Positions 28,228-41,095 of a stretch of DNA of 64,000 nucleotides are shown piece by piece. A program made the position numbers and the translations under genes. Within the stretch, counting starts at the first letter, position 1; each line of letters opens with the position of its first letter. Location: assembly GCF_014805625.2 (NCBI RefSeq), contig NW_023998422.1, forward strand, positions 3,654,551 to 3,718,550, in the 5' to 3' direction. Source of the DNA: Glossina fuscipes. Its lineage: Eukaryota; Arthropoda; Insecta; Diptera; Glossinidae. The notes under the pieces are model-generated. The model did not search any database. It worked only from the letters and a program-made list of their open reading frames with translations, and was not told where the DNA came from.

Positions 28228-28967
28228 ATGTTTTTAAATACTTTGAAATTTTTTCGAAATAATTGGTTAAGCTGGCGATTGTTGGGCATCGTATCTCCCA
28301 AAGACAAACAAAATCATAAGTTGATTAAATATCTGTTATGGTCAATGATTGTTAATGCTGTTGCTACATTTTTAATCCCTTTACATCTACTGCTTGGTAT
28401 ATTTCAAGAGCAACCCCAATCGACTCGTTTTGAAAGTATAGCAATATGCGTGACTAGCATAGCGACCAGTTTAAAGTTTATTATATACGCCAGCAAATTA
28501 CAACATGTCAAACGAATGGGCGAACTTTTCCAACGTTTAGATGCAAGGATATCTAATGATAACGAAAGACAATTTTATCAAAAGCATATATATCGTAATG
28601 TTATACGTATACAAGCGATGTTCATAGTGATTTATATTTTAGTGGGCATTACGGTCACAGTTGCTTTTATATTTAGCGGAGAACGGCGGTTATTTTATCC
28701 GGGTTGGTTACCATTTGACTGGCGTCGTTCAATAAAGTATTATGTGGCTGCCATCGGCTTTCAATTGATTGGTATTTTCTTTCAAATCTTGCAAAATTTC
28801 GCAAATGGTAGTTTTACGCCGAAAGCCTTATGTGTTTTGTCCGGCCATATACAATTGCTTTATATGCGCGTTGCTAACATCGGTTACGTAAATCGTGTCG
28901 CGTACCAGCAAAATCGCAATCTACGAGAACTAAATGAATGCGTCCTTGATCAAGAGCATTTGTATCA
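28228..28967 (+). CDS. Odorant receptor exon 1
   Basis: Codes residues 1-246 and the first two bases of Q247. It is open from ATG with no lesion and holds the first four hydrophobic segments (about 35-58, 70-88, 129-150 and 170-192). The donor reads CA|GTAAGT, an ideal fly 5' splice site. Extending the frame past it would end within two codons. Confidence 0.88.
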
Positions 28968-29477
28968 GTAAGTTTTCGACGACAAAGCTTTCTAAATGGC
29001 ATGTTTTTGATGATAAATTGAGTTGTGTTAATTTAATCCGACTTATGTTTTCTTTTTTACAGATTGTTTGACGTTCTACAAAGCATTATATCGTGGCCGA
29101 TGTTTTTGCAATTTCTTGCTTCGACCGTTAACATGTGCATGGCGATGGTCGCTCTACTGTTCTTTGTCACAGACATTCTGGAACGTATTTACTATGTTAT
29201 GTATTTTGCCGCTATGTGCATGCAGATATTTCCCACTTGCTATTACGGTAGCGATTTCGAAATAAAATTCGAGCGATTACATTATGCAGTCTTCTCTAGC
29301 AATTGGACTGAGGGCACTCAATGTTTTAAGTGACACATGATGATATTCACTGAACGAGCATTGCGAGAAACTAGAGCAATGGCTGGCGGCGTATTTCGTA
29401 TACATTTGGATACATTTTTTGCTACCATCCAAGGTGCCTACTCCTTATTCGCTGTTGTTCTAACAATGAAAAATTAA
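28228..29477 (+). CDS. Odorant receptor, Or33-like, with one in-frame TGA
   Basis: Insect odorant receptor (7tm_6 family), a ligand-binding subunit expected to pair with Orco in the dendrite membrane of olfactory neurons. Exon 1 is 28228-28967 and exon 2 is 29063-29477; the join makes a CAA codon (Q247). Motifs match my memory of Drosophila Or33b: LFYPGWLPFDW (residues 155-165), ILQNFANGSFTP (187-198), GHIQLLYMRV (206-215), CYYG, SSNW and the C-terminal AGG...FFAT...AYS block. Length is 384 codons, usual for the family. The only lesion is TGA at 29331-29333 (codon 337). Spacing from SSNW to the next hydrophobic block equals that in Or33b, so the TGA replaces a single residue, probably Arg (CGA to TGA), and the frame stays open to TAA at 29475. 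The start is the first ATG, followed by a typical short N-terminus. It is either a young pseudogene, a null allele, or a read-through gene. Family call is firm; orthology is inferred. Confidence 0.9.
29063..29477 (+). CDS. Odorant receptor exon 2, interrupted by TGA
   Basis: Begins after the acceptor TTTTTTACAG at the end of a 95-bp intron. It codes residues 247-336, then TGA at 29331-29333, then 47 further codons to TAA at 29475-29477. The part after TGA still carries conserved family sequence (AGG, DTFFAT, AYSLF), so selection acted on it until recently or still does. Confidence 0.85.
29331..29333 (+). other. In-frame TGA codon with leaky TGA-C context
   Basis: The codon string reads AAG TGA CAC ATG ATG. 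The base after the stop is C, which is known to be the most permissive context for UGA read-through. Alignment to Or33b as I recall it puts an arginine here, consistent with a single C-to-T change at a CpG. Confidence 0.85.
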
Positions 29478-30834
29478 TAATTTATTCAATCCAAAAAACA
29501 AAAAAAAAAAAAAAAACATATGAATGAAGATTGTATGACATGCATCAAAACAAATTATTTCGCAATCATATGGACGAAGGTATGTGCGAAGTGCAGATCA
29601 ATGTTTTGCATTAAAATTAATTACAGAAAAATTTGATTTTGCACGAAAGAGATCTACTAAAGCAATGTGTAGCGGACGGTTTGAATCCGACATCACATAC
29701 AATGGCTTGCGAGGGATGCGTCAATTTAAACAAATCCGTTTAAAAGTTCACAGCTCATGCATATTGAAAGACACAACACACACACACGCACGTATCTCTC
29801 TACTGGATTGTAATTAAAACACACTGATAGTGAAATTAACTTTTCTATAGGTTCACATAGTAAATAAGTTTCACGTTTTAATTCGTTTTAACGCGTCAGA
29901 AAAAAAGGGGCGATATATTTGAAAAAAAAAAGAAGAAAAACGTTGATTGCTTTTCGGTGCAACTTGGCGTGTGAAAATATATGTAAATTTGATTGCATAT
30001 GTTTACACATGCAAACGAACACATAAAGTACTTTAGGGGTGCAGTGTGCGAAAATGCGCACTTTATATTATATATGGCAGTCGTACTTATCGCCCTTAAA
30101 AAAATTAAGAAATTACGTAAAAATATATGAAAAAAAAACTCTCGCTTTATTTATTTGCACAAATTTTGCTTAAATCTTATTACCAAGCAAGGGTCAATTT
30201 AGTAAGTCATTTAAAGAAATTCGGCATAACATCATGTCATTTACATTAATATAGCAACAACAGCAAAAACAAGCAAGGAAATCATATATGGTCGTGGCGG
30301 AATCTCTTGTGCCCACTACCTGTGATCCTAAGAAAATACAACTACGTTTTCGTACTCTGTACTACTGTATGTGTGAGTAACAAACAAAAACTAAGAAAAG
30401 GGCAGATGTTCACAATTTTCGTTACTTCCTTTGACAGGTTCATCCTTTAGTTAGGTACTATATTCATTTTTGCGAACAGATGGATCGATGGACAAACGAA
30501 CGGACAGACAAGCTTAGGTGCATTCGAAATTTGAAACTGGCCAAGAATTTATTTTTTTATGGAGTTTTTAAAGTTTTCTTCTTTGCGTTTTGAACAAAAA
30601 AATTAAATTTTGACACATTATAGAGGTTGCAGAGGTGCCGTAAATGTTTACCCTTTTTCCACAGATACTACAGCATCGTCTATAGCATATGCATTCAAAC
30701 CTTTGTAGATTTATCTGATGTAGTTTAAATGAGTAATGAGCAAAAAACCAATTGTTTTATTCTTTTTGAAAAACCGAAATTTACTCAGTTTACATGATAC
30801 TGCCGACGTGTCGTTCGGCTGATTTGTCTTCTTT

Positions 30835-31060
30835 TCAATAATAGCATGCGCGCAGGAACTTGCCATATTCCTGCCAAATTTGAGCTGGATAGCTCTATTT
30901 TTGTGGTGAGGAGGATGATTACAATACACATTACGTAAAGGGATGGACGGACGGATGCACAGACGGACATGCTTAAATCGATTCAGGATTTTTTAATGCT
31001 GATCGAGAATATATATACTTTTTGGGTCTCCAAAATTTTGACAAATGAGCATATCCCTCA
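30835..31060 (+). repeat. Dispersed repeat family B-like copy
   Basis: CTGCCAAATTTGAGCTGGAT, GGACGGACGGATGCACAGAC, GGACATGCTTAAATCGATTC, then AATGCTGATCGAGAATATAT and ACTTTTTGGGTCTCC. The related segment GACGGACAGACAAGCTTAGG at 30500 may be a neighbouring fragment. Confidence 0.5.
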
Positions 31061-31654
31061 TCCTTTGCTGATTGGCATGAGAGAAACATTAAAACTTATT
31101 CACCCAAATTTAGGTTACACCTTCAACGTTTCATATACGCAATGCTAACGTTTCACATATTTTTTTTTTTTTGCTTTGTAAGCTCATTAAGTGAATTTTC
31201 TTTGGTGCCTCTTTCAAAGAATTTTTTTTTCCTACTTTCGTTGCCTCCAAAGCAAACGTTGAGGGTATTAAATAATATTGACTTTGGAAAAGACAAGTTG
31301 CGGATGGATTAAGGTGAGTGTGTTGTTTGTTTGCATAACAATAGAGAAAAATTAAATATTTACGAATCAGTATTATTAGGGTTCACGTTTTGAAACAACT
31401 TGAAGGCTTATCCGACCGTGTTTAAATAGCAATTTCTTCATTGCGTTGTTCATCTTACAGCAAGCATTACATGTTACTGTTACTATCAACCTATCGTCAT
31501 TTAATATCTTATTTTGTTTACTTTAGAAGCAATCAAATTAACATAAGCGAAACGAGAAGTAAAACATATTTCGCTGATTTTTACTTTTCCCATAGTTACT
31601 AAGTTAACTGTTAATATCTATACATTTTGTAATAAACAACACACAATTACTCAA

Positions 31655-31875
31655 AAAATCAATAAATTGTCAAGCGATTTAAGTATGTCTGCCCGCCCAT
31701 TCGCCTACGTATCTATCCGTATCTCTATGTAATATCTGTAATAAACATTCTCCTGGTCGGGAAAATCCAATCCCCTACCAATCGGCTTCGAGTTTTGCTT
31801 TAAAAATGGGCAGTTGTTGCTTGCAGATCTGTATTGAAATTTAGCCAAATCGGTTAAACAACGCCATCATAGTAC
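31655..31875 (+). repeat. Dispersed repeat family B copy
   Basis: ATGTCTGCCCGCCCATTCGC, AACATTCTCCTGGTCGGGAA, then TTGAAATTTAGCCAAATCGG share order with the copies at 33395 and 59255. Confidence 0.5.
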
Positions 31876-33394
31876 AACATAACCTGAGGCTGTCTCTGAT
31901 TTCAAAAATAAGAAAGAAACGATTTTTGTACTTGTAGACCACAACAGTTGCAATGACAATTGCATGTATGTTGTATGTGTGGCACCTGTATAAGAATGGG
32001 AAAAATCAGTCACGCCCATGCTGTGTTGTAGAATGTAGAAGTTTGGAGGCAGGGGAGAAAGACGTTCCGTATACCAGTTTACGTTCGGCACTAGGGAACG
32101 AATTATTCTCGTGGCGTTGACTGTGCTTTTTCCTAAGTATATCATCGGGCATCGGTCGTGTATCAAAGCATCAAGAAACACCTGTAAGCAATGAGCAGCA
32201 CTAATGAGTGTCTAAGTCGTAGTATAAGCCACGAATGCTGGGCGTTATGAATTTTTGGTGGTGTCACAGGGATGCACTATTTCAGAAAAGTCTTGTTTAC
32301 TTCACAATGCACCTCAGTAAAGTGCTACCGATTAAATCAAAAACCACTCAGGATTGTGTAAATATTTTACTTGATTAGATTGGATATTTTGCAATCAATT
32401 AAAATAGCGAAGCTGAAGAATTTCGTGTCGTATTTAAAAAGACGCTAGGCAAGCTTTTATTTAATGGAATCCTTTAGTTCATTCATTACCTGTAAAAGTT
32501 TTGTTACTTACCTCATTGATTTCCTTCTCAGTTGCAATTCAGCAACTAATTCGCTCTACGTTTGAAGAGAAATAAATATATAATTGTGTATGAGTTATGC
32601 TGTTAGTTAGGATAGTTTTGCGCACATGCTATTAAAAATTACGCAGAGTACGGTGAAATCTGAAGGTTTTGCCCAATGCAAAATGAAAAAAAATTCCAGG
32701 AATTGTAGAACAACCAGTCATGAATATTGCATTAAGATAAAGCATTAAGTCACCTGTCATTGTTTTTCCGCAATTTTTTGGCCAAAAACAATGACGTAAT
32801 CATGCCTCAGCCTCACGTATTTATGACGTTTTACGAAAACTCAAAACTCCATTTTGAACTATATATGAAGGACTGCCAAACTGCAGAGACTCAGCAGTTT
32901 GGCGAGGCCTTGAGGAGAAAAAGATGAGTTGCATTTGGAGAGATTAGGAGGTTTACTGTAATCTGTCCTCTGCAGTTTAATACTGAATATGAGACTAACG
33001 ATTTAAGCAAAGCTTAACAAATTTATTCCTTTTATTTGATAGCATGTAAAAACTCCCCACAGGGCTTTTGCTTTTGAACTACTTTATTCATCTATAATGT
33101 ACGTCAACGTAGGCCGATTGAGAATGTTATTCGTTCGAAATATTTTTTTTTGGAATGAAATAAAAACAAATGGGAGGCAACGAAAGTGCACCTCTCCTAA
33201 TTGATTTTTTCGAAACAAAAGAAAAAAAGTTAAACCTAATTGTTCACACTAACACTGAAACTTACCTGAACGTTTTCTTTGTTTACTTTATACGCGCTAC
33301 TGACAAATGGCGTATATTCGTTTTGTCAAAACATTTGCAACACTCAGGAGGAAGGTTTCGAGAGCCTGCAAGGTATATACTTTCCTAATTAAAA

Positions 33395-33600
33395 TCAAAT
33401 TTTGAATCGATTTAAGCATATTTGTCAGACCGTCTACCTGCCTATGAAGTGCTTGTAGTAAGCATTCTACTGGTCGTGAAAATGAAGCTATGGAGTACAA
33501 ATTTGACAGCAATAGATAGTTGGCTGTACAAGCGGAACAAATCGGTCGAAGGATTTGCTCAGGTTACGACCCATAGCGCCAACACCTCGGTTTTCAAAAA
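33395..33600 (+). repeat. Dispersed repeat family B copy
   Basis: GTCAGACCGTCTACCTGCC, GCATTCTACTGGTCGTGAAA and AACAAATCGGTCGAAGG match family B. Confidence 0.5.
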
Positions 33601-33744
33601 CAAAAAATGGGGTTTCTAGTCGCTATTTATATATAAAGTGTAACAAATGCAATGATGATGATGATCCTCCATGCATCCCCACAAAGATTGCACATTGATA
33701 TCCATTATCGAAGGGAACACAAAGTGTATGTATTATTGAGCAGT

Positions 33745-34018
33745 TTGCACTTAAGCGTGTTTGTCGTTCCATCTGTCTGTCTGTCCGTTCGTCCTTCTAT
33801 CCATCTTTTTGCTTTGCTGTATTGACAAAAATTGCGACATTCGGCAAAAACTTTGGAGGTCGGTACTGTAAATGGAACAAATTAATCAAAAGATTCGTCT
33901 CTTCATCCTTGCTCGCTACTCATAGTTTTCAATAATAAATACTTTTATACTCTATATTAATATATACATGGTTGATATGGAAGATTCGGCAATTGCCGAA
34001 TATAGTTTTTTTGCTTGT
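33745..34018 (+). repeat. Dispersed repeat family B copy with palindromic end
   Basis: TCCATCTGTCTGTCTGTCCG begins it. It ends in the perfect 18-bp palindrome ATTCGGCAATTGCCGAAT (33984-34001), then ATAGTTTTTTTGCTTGTTT. Confidence 0.55.
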
Positions 34019-34849
34019 TTTCCATTGCAACGTTCCTATCATTAAACAACACATCTGTGAATTAATTTTCCCTCCATGCAAAGAGAAGTTAATATAAGTC
34101 TGTGGCAGGAATCCTCACCAAAACCATTCATTTTCATTTTGAAAAGGTTTTTATTGGAACAAAGCACATACACGTGTTTTTTTCCAACACATGAATTTAT
34201 CAAGCACATATACATTGAACTCTATTTACGCGAAGCGATATAAACATATAAACCTGATTACTATGACTATAAGAAAAAAAAAGAGGAGGAGACATTTTAT
34301 CAGAACGATTTGTTTTGTAAGCTTTACTGAACAAATATGCTTTGAAATACTGCTTCACTGCTATACATAGTAATCAACATCTTTGTTGACATAAAAGCAA
34401 TAATTTTTGTTTTGCTTGAATATATGCGATTGCATAAACGTTGGCATACGTAAGCATATAGATGCTTGTCTATATTTTCATTTCTATTATAAAACTTGAC
34501 GTGTGGTTAAATTAATTATACAAATTTCAACACTTCTATCAGTTCAACGTTTCCTTTACCGTCAAAGATAAAAAAAAAAAGAGATAATGAAAGAAACAAC
34601 TGTCAAGATAATGCTCAAGCCACACTCAATGGCAGCAACAGACTGCGAACAGAACAACTTTTAAGTTGTTACCCAAAGTTCTCAACATCTAATAAACAGG
34701 GTGGTAAGGGACTAAGAGAGCGGTTCTTAAACGTCCGATCACATATACATATGCAATAAAGGCGAAATAAAACTTGAAGAGTTTTTGTGCCATGTTGGTG
34801 TGGTTGGGAAAGAAACTTGTCTTCTACGCAGAAAACGCCGGAATTTTCA

Positions 34850-35330
34850 TCTTTTCCTGGTAGTTTCAAATGCTTCTTATTCTTCTCGCTGTAATTTTCA
34901 ATTCTTCTTTGGTCGAACAGGTGAAATTTTAAATCGTCTTTTTGTCAGATTTTGGATTTAACCCTACTTCTGTTACTCCCTGATCATTTAAATGCTCCTA
35001 CCCCATCACTGTGTAGTTCGAAATGCCTCATCCTTTTCATTCGGCAGCATTAAGTTCACTGTCTTTTTTGCTCACTACTCTTAAAAGTGTCTTCTTTCCA
35101 TGGAAGTTTTATCTTAAATGCTTTAAGACGCTTCCATATGTTCTCTTGGTACATTTAAAAGCTTCTGCTTCCTTTACATGTAGGTGTAAATTTCTTACGT
35201 TTTTCTACCTTTAGTTTTAAAGACATCTTCCGCTTTCTCCTTTTCACAATCATTGTAAATGGTTTTTCCTCTCCGGGTAGCTTTAAGGATTTCTCAATTT
35301 CTTCTCCCAGGCTTCGAATGGCTCGAAAGG
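34850..35330. repeat. Decayed minisatellite, unit about 30-36 bp
   Basis: Variants of GTAGTTTTAAATGCTTCTTC recur near 34859, 34918, 34980, 35011, 35103, 35150, 35179, 35210 and 35276, separated by TTCCTTTTCTTC-like fillers. Confidence 0.5.
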
Positions 35331-38214
35331 GCCATTCAGAGCTTAAAAACTGACAGAGCTTAAGAGCTGGTTAAACCTTCTCAATTACTAGCGATTTTCT
35401 TAATAATTGCGTAGTAAATAAGATCGAATCAGACATTATAGAGACCTTGGCTTTCGAGACTTATCGTTTCAAAGTCAAATCAGTGAAACACTATCATCAT
35501 CTTTTTCATCGCTTAAATGAGAGATATTCAAATATTTTCGTCCATGGCAAGCAACTTAACGCTTAGCATGTCTAGTATACTCTGGGGCAACGTTGCCTGG
35601 CTACCATATAGCATGATTAGTCGAACATGGCTAAGTTCGCACATTAATCTCGATCAAGAGTAAAAGATACTCTTTTTTCTTCAATCTTCAACATTTACGA
35701 AAGTTCCAGTAACCCTGTTATACCGCTTGCTTGTAGTAGTGAATATATGTCAAACAAGAAGCAAAATAAAAATAATCTGAAAAATATATTTTGCTTTTTG
35801 TGCAATATTTAATAGACGTGCATATTATAAAAAAAATCTCACATAATTATAAATAAACACAAAAGCTGTGGGTGCCATCAAAATCGATTGATGATGAAAA
35901 ACAAAATTGACAGCATGCGGTTGTTTATTATTTATTTATTTATTATTATTTTTCGATTAACATTAAGCAACCAATAAAAATACACAGACGCAACAGACTT
36001 GTGTTTAAGCGAAACCAGATAATCGATTGAGGCAGGGGGATAAAACTGTAAGCTATATATGACAATTGACGATCAAATAGAAATATTGATTTCTAAAATT
36101 CTGCAAGTGTTCGGCTCGCCTATGAGATTTTTCAAAATTAATGAATAATGCGATCTAATAATTTTGCTTGAAATATAAAAATTATTGCAAGAGTTCTCTA
36201 ACTCAATTTCGCCAGAGTCTTTTCAAAGTATGCTACGAACTGTATATAATCTGGTAATAAGATCTTCCTTCTTGAATGGTCATCAATCACTAGAAGCTTC
36301 GCTTTCAATCTAGTGTCACACTCATTCTCTTGAAAAGTTACAAAAACCTTACGATGTTGTCGCGACGTAACATTTGAAGCAATCTTTTCCCAAGTCTGCC
36401 AACTAATTTATATAGGGTTCGAATTATTGGCTTACTTATCGTAGATAGTCGTAAGTTTGCGTTTTTTTTTCTTAAGTTGGTAAGCAGTAGAATCGGTTAG
36501 TTGGTAGGCGGTCGTGAAACGAAATCACTTCTCCTGCCTACCTTTACTGCTGTCCTGTAAGAAGCTCAGCCAATCAGGGGAAATCATTATGATTTATTTA
36601 ATGTTTGTTGCTTATCTAATGTGAAAATTTCAATACGAGCAGATCTAAATTTCGATGAGTACAGATGAAGCGGAGGGATGTTTAAATCGTATTTAAATCG
36701 TATTCCATGGAATTTTCATTTTTTTTCGATCGTGGACTTCAGTAGGGAAGTTTCTATTCCTAGGATAAAAACTTGTATAAATTTTCTAGAAACATTTTAA
36801 GTGAATGGCAATAAAATTTGGACACTGTTGCAAGGGAAAGACGTGCATAAGGCAATAAGCCTCAAGAGACTGTTTTTCTTTTCTCTCAACTTGAGGCATC
36901 GCATTTTGTTTGCTTTCAATTGTTAAATTGTTTTTAAATTTTCCCCTTTACGAGCAATAGTCACTCAACTATTCAACGGTTATTTGGAGAATTTCAGGGA
37001 TGCAAAACTTTCGCTTACACATATACATCTCGACAAAGCTGAAGTGAACGCCATTAAGCACTCATCAAAGAGAAGAGGAGAAATGCCTGTGTACCGTAAT
37101 TGTTGTAGCATTTTCCTAGCTGTCAAAATGGATGGCTGGCATGTTGTCGTACATTTGTTTTTTTTTTTTGTCTTCGTACTCCTCTTGAAGTTGTTATTTA
37201 TCGCGTTAGAATGCTCTAAAGGGCATTTGTAAAAGCACGTTTTAGTGTATTTTATACATAGGAGCAAAAACTAAGAAAAGTTTGAACAATTAAAAGCGTA
37301 CAGATAACATATTGATTGCTTTGCTCTGTATTTGTTTTGGGTTAACAATCGAATGAAGCGGTTGCTGGTGCAATTCATATAACGTTTTTATAACCGTATT
37401 CCGCAGCTTTTTGCGGGCATTTTTGACTACTCTGTGACGACGGATGAATAATCAATTTTTTCTGCGGTCCACATCTATCATAGTGTGTTTGTTTTTTCCG
37501 TTATTTTTTGCCTTTGCCTTTTTCTTTTTTTTTTTTGTATTTGACTTAACACATATTACACCTATTATATGTGCATATAGAGTCCAAGGATTTTGAAGTT
37601 GATAGGTTACTATCCGCTTTATGGGTCACTTCAATGATTTGAGAGCAGTTTTTGTGCAAAAATTTATTTTTCCTTTTTTTTGCTTCACTCGTTTTTTAAG
37701 ACCTTCGCTACTTGCAATACAGAATATGTTATATTAGGTTTGTGTGCATTCATGTAACATTATGCTTCAATAATATGGATTGGATCGCATTGGCCATATA
37801 ACGTTCTGTTTTGAAAGTGCCTTCATAGGGGAAAATTGCAATTTTAGTTTTCCCTCAACAACAACTGCTAGACGAAGGTGTTTCGGCATTTCAAATTGAT
37901 GTGAGAAACTTGGATCGGGTGTGGTAATTTTTGAACCTTCTCCTATAGAAGAGTGCTTATGAAAAGCAAGCCTTGTAAAGGCTAAAGGATCTCTAGCCTT
38001 GTAAAGTAGGCCTTAAAATCGCAAGAAATATATTATGACGCAAATCGATGGACGATATTGCAATTTGATACAAATATTTGGATCATTTAAGTCCCTACAT
38101 TAGATCCTACCATACAAGGGGGTTCTCATAGTAACCAAGACCTTATATGACTACAAAATCGAATTTGGAATATTTTACGAAGAACAGTAGCACGAGGAGA
38201 AAGTGAAGAATAAG

Positions 38215-38375
38215 AAAATCAGCTTAGGCTTTGCGTAGCCCCCAGTATGGGAACTTTCTTCCGCTATTTGCCCTTACATGAAAGTCGGGTATTTGATGAA
38301 CTATCACGAAAATAAATGAACAACCGAGTGGTATAAAATGTTGAATGGTCGACCTTGCACGACTATAATGACTTC
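38215..38375 (-). repeat. Dispersed repeat family A, 5' part
   Basis: The - strand starts TTATAGTCGTGCAAGGTCGA followed by TTTATACCACTCGG, the family 5' end. Confidence 0.55.
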
Positions 38376-39069
38376 ATTGATTTATACTTACTTGACGTGT
38401 TTTGTCTTGTTTTCTTTTCGGTTCTCTTAATGGTTTATATTAAAGGCACACCCATGGAAGTTTAAAAAGTTGCATTGCTCACATATTTACAAAAGTGCAC
38501 AAATCAATTAACAGCAACATGTAACAGGATGAAACGGAACGCAATCACATCATTCCTTAAGGCTTAGGTTTATACTGCCAAGAAAGGCATTTGAATGTAT
38601 TAAAATTTATTGCCTGCGTAGACAGTAACGAACTTTTTATTGATTCATTTTAAATTTAAGTATTCGGAAATGGACTTTGAGTCAATAAATCAAAGATGAT
38701 ATATACTGCAGTGACTGCTCAGAGACAGTAAAGTAGTCATAAAAGAAATCATTGAGAAACTTGTATTGGGCTTACAAGGATCTTGGATACCCTGCATCTT
38801 AAGAAAACGTATTCAGAAGAATACATCTTATGAAATACTATAAAGTCTAGAAAATTAATTTGCGACTATGTAAGCCAAACTAGAGTATCCTTATATTTTA
38901 AAGCTAATAGCCGAGGAAAACGCCATCGAACCTTCAATGCAGTTTCCTTTAAGCCAGTTTTAACTATGTCTTGTTTACATGTAAGCTTTCACTTTTCACC
39001 CAAGCTCTTCGACGGGAGAGGACAAAGGTGAACTGAACTGAACTGGACCGCCCAGTTTTTGCAAATTAA

Positions 39070-39168
39070 TCGGATCGATCGCTATTATAAAAAGTAGATC
39101 TCCCCTAAATCCTCTATACGTGGACAAACTTAACGTGCCCATATATTAGAAGGTGTGTAGGGTATAAA
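39070..39168 (+). repeat. Dispersed repeat family A, 3' end
   Basis: GATCGATCGCTATTATAAAA, AGTAGATCTCCCC, AACTTAACGTGCCC and GGTGTGTAGGGTATAAA form the family 3' end. Confidence 0.55.
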
Positions 39169-40039
39169 TACGAGATAACTATTTTTATGTTAAAGCTAAC
39201 TTTAAAAAGAGGATACACATCACAAATTGTTTTCTTTTTACGAGCCTACAGTGTTGCAATATAAATAGCACAATAGAAACACAACCACGGAATGTATGCG
39301 CTACAGAGTAATGGGATATGATGCCTTGTGCTCATTACAAATTATTTTACCAGGCAGATGTTAAACGATTATCGATTACAATGACAATGTATGTTTTGAA
39401 ATAGTCGGAGAGAATGTGCCTCCATTTGAGTAGAAATATATTCTGTGAACTTTTCACTTGACGCCACTGGTGTTTGTTGATATGTTCACGTAAAGCTATA
39501 TATAATTTCATTTTTTTTGCTTCATACGAAATTATCATAAAATATGCAAATGCAGCGTAAGTTGAAAGACGTTTTTTTTTTAATATTTCATTCCATTACT
39601 TTTCTTTTTTCTTTTTATGTCAAATAAAATTTCCATTTTATGTAATTCCTTGAGTTTTCGAAAGCCTTTCACTCAAAAATGACATATCAGTAAATGAATA
39701 TATAATCTAATAATACACGCTAATGTAATAAGCGATGATAAAGTACGAGTAAAAAGACTCTTGTCTTCGAGATGTTGAATTTCTAAGCAAAACTTAGGGG
39801 GTCGCAGCTTTTCTCTTATCGCACTTGTTCCAGGGAAATGGATGAGAAATGTTACTTGCTTGTAACGAATGGCTTGAAAAGTAAGGTCATCTACGTTGGC
39901 ACAATCATCACCAGCCTTGAATTAGATATAAGATTTTAATGCTTATTGTAAATTCCATTAACAGGAAGACTGAGTTTATGAATGAATTTCGTAAAGAAAG
40001 CGAAAAGTACAAACCCTATAGTGGACGATGATACGTTAT

Positions 40040-40345
40040 TAAATAGGCCGTGCGACCTTATAGTAAGCCACATAACGAGTTTTTCCGACAAAGGCGCTAC
40101 AGGGGAAGTGCTCAGAAAAGTGGTTCGATTCCAATAATTTTCAATAGCACTCGTCCTTGGGCTAACTCAAATCAGTAAATTTAATTTAAATGGTGTGTAG
40201 GTTGAACATAACAAACCCGCTTATAATCAGATGACAAGCCGATTCTAAATCGGTCCGTATTATGAAAGGTTCGCCTATCTCAAGTTCTTCTTTATGTTCC
40301 ATACATCCGTGCAATCTTAATACACCCTCATGTGTGGTGTCTACT
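40040..40345 (+). repeat. Dispersed repeat family A copy
   Basis: GTTCGATTCCAATAATTTTC, AATAGCACTCGTCCTTGG, GATTCTAAATCGGTCCGTAT, ATACATCCGTGCAATCTTAA and CACCCTCATGTGTGGTG match. It lies just upstream of a mariner relic. Confidence 0.62.
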
Positions 40346-40660
40346 TCGAGTATTAGCGATAGAATTGAAATATTACTAATATAATATTAAAAAGAAGATG
40401 CGGCCACTCCTCGTCTCTTTCCCTACTATTTTGCCACCATCACATATAGAGAATATTTCCTGAGAAATAAAAGAAAGCAGCCTATACCACTGCGCCTTAT
40501 ATTAGGATGGGTATTATAAAACGGGCGTTTTCGTTTAGTCTATGTTCAGGTGCGAACGTACAATTTTTTCGGGTTTGTATTCCCTTTTTATTTCATTTTC
40601 CTCCGAAATTAGACGGATATAAAACACGATTTACATCTAGTTTCCTTTTACGAGTTCAAA

Positions 40661-41095
40661 TTGAACCATAGGGCAGCTCACGCTTCGAGAAACATTAGTT
40701 ACGCATTCGGAGATGGATCCACTAATAAACCAAACTCTCGATATTGGTTCGAAAAGTTTCCATCTGGCAATTTGAGTATCGTTAACGAGCCTCGGAGAAG
40801 ACTACCAGTGCATATTGGTAACGAAGAATTAAGGATGACTGTGAAATCCGATCCACATGCAATTATTCGTGAACTTTGATCTGAACTACAAACAAGCCAT
40901 ACGGCTGTGTTAAAACATCTGCGTGCAGTAAATAAAGTAAAAAAAATTAGACTCATAGGTGTCATACGAATGACGCAACTGTTTTGCAATACACGATTGC
41001 CGTTTCGCGCCAAATCATCACTGGTGATGAAAAGTGGATTTTGTATGAGAATCAAAACGGATCAAGCAAATGGGTGGATAAGATGATAATATTAT
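40661..41095 (+). pseudogene. Mariner transposase relic, N-terminal half
   Basis: The frame shows [31 protein letters not shown], a stop after IIREL, and SHTAVLKHLRAVNKVKK. After a frameshift and deletion follows ITGDEKWILYENQNG..KWVDK at about 41020-41085. This is the helix-turn-helix half and the first catalytic block (TGDEKW) of a mariner. Dead. Confidence 0.8.

Noticed and set aside
29325..29345. An intron hiding the TGA in the odorant receptor
   Set aside because: The only nearby donor is a weak GTGACA, and the residues on both sides match the Or33 family with no spacing change, leaving no room for an intron.
29584..29817. Second small gene after the odorant receptor
   Set aside because: Short frame with no receptor motifs and a CA-rich end; likely chance.
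31867..32181. 104-codon open frame on -
   Set aside because: It starts next to a family B repeat and has no similarity I recognise.
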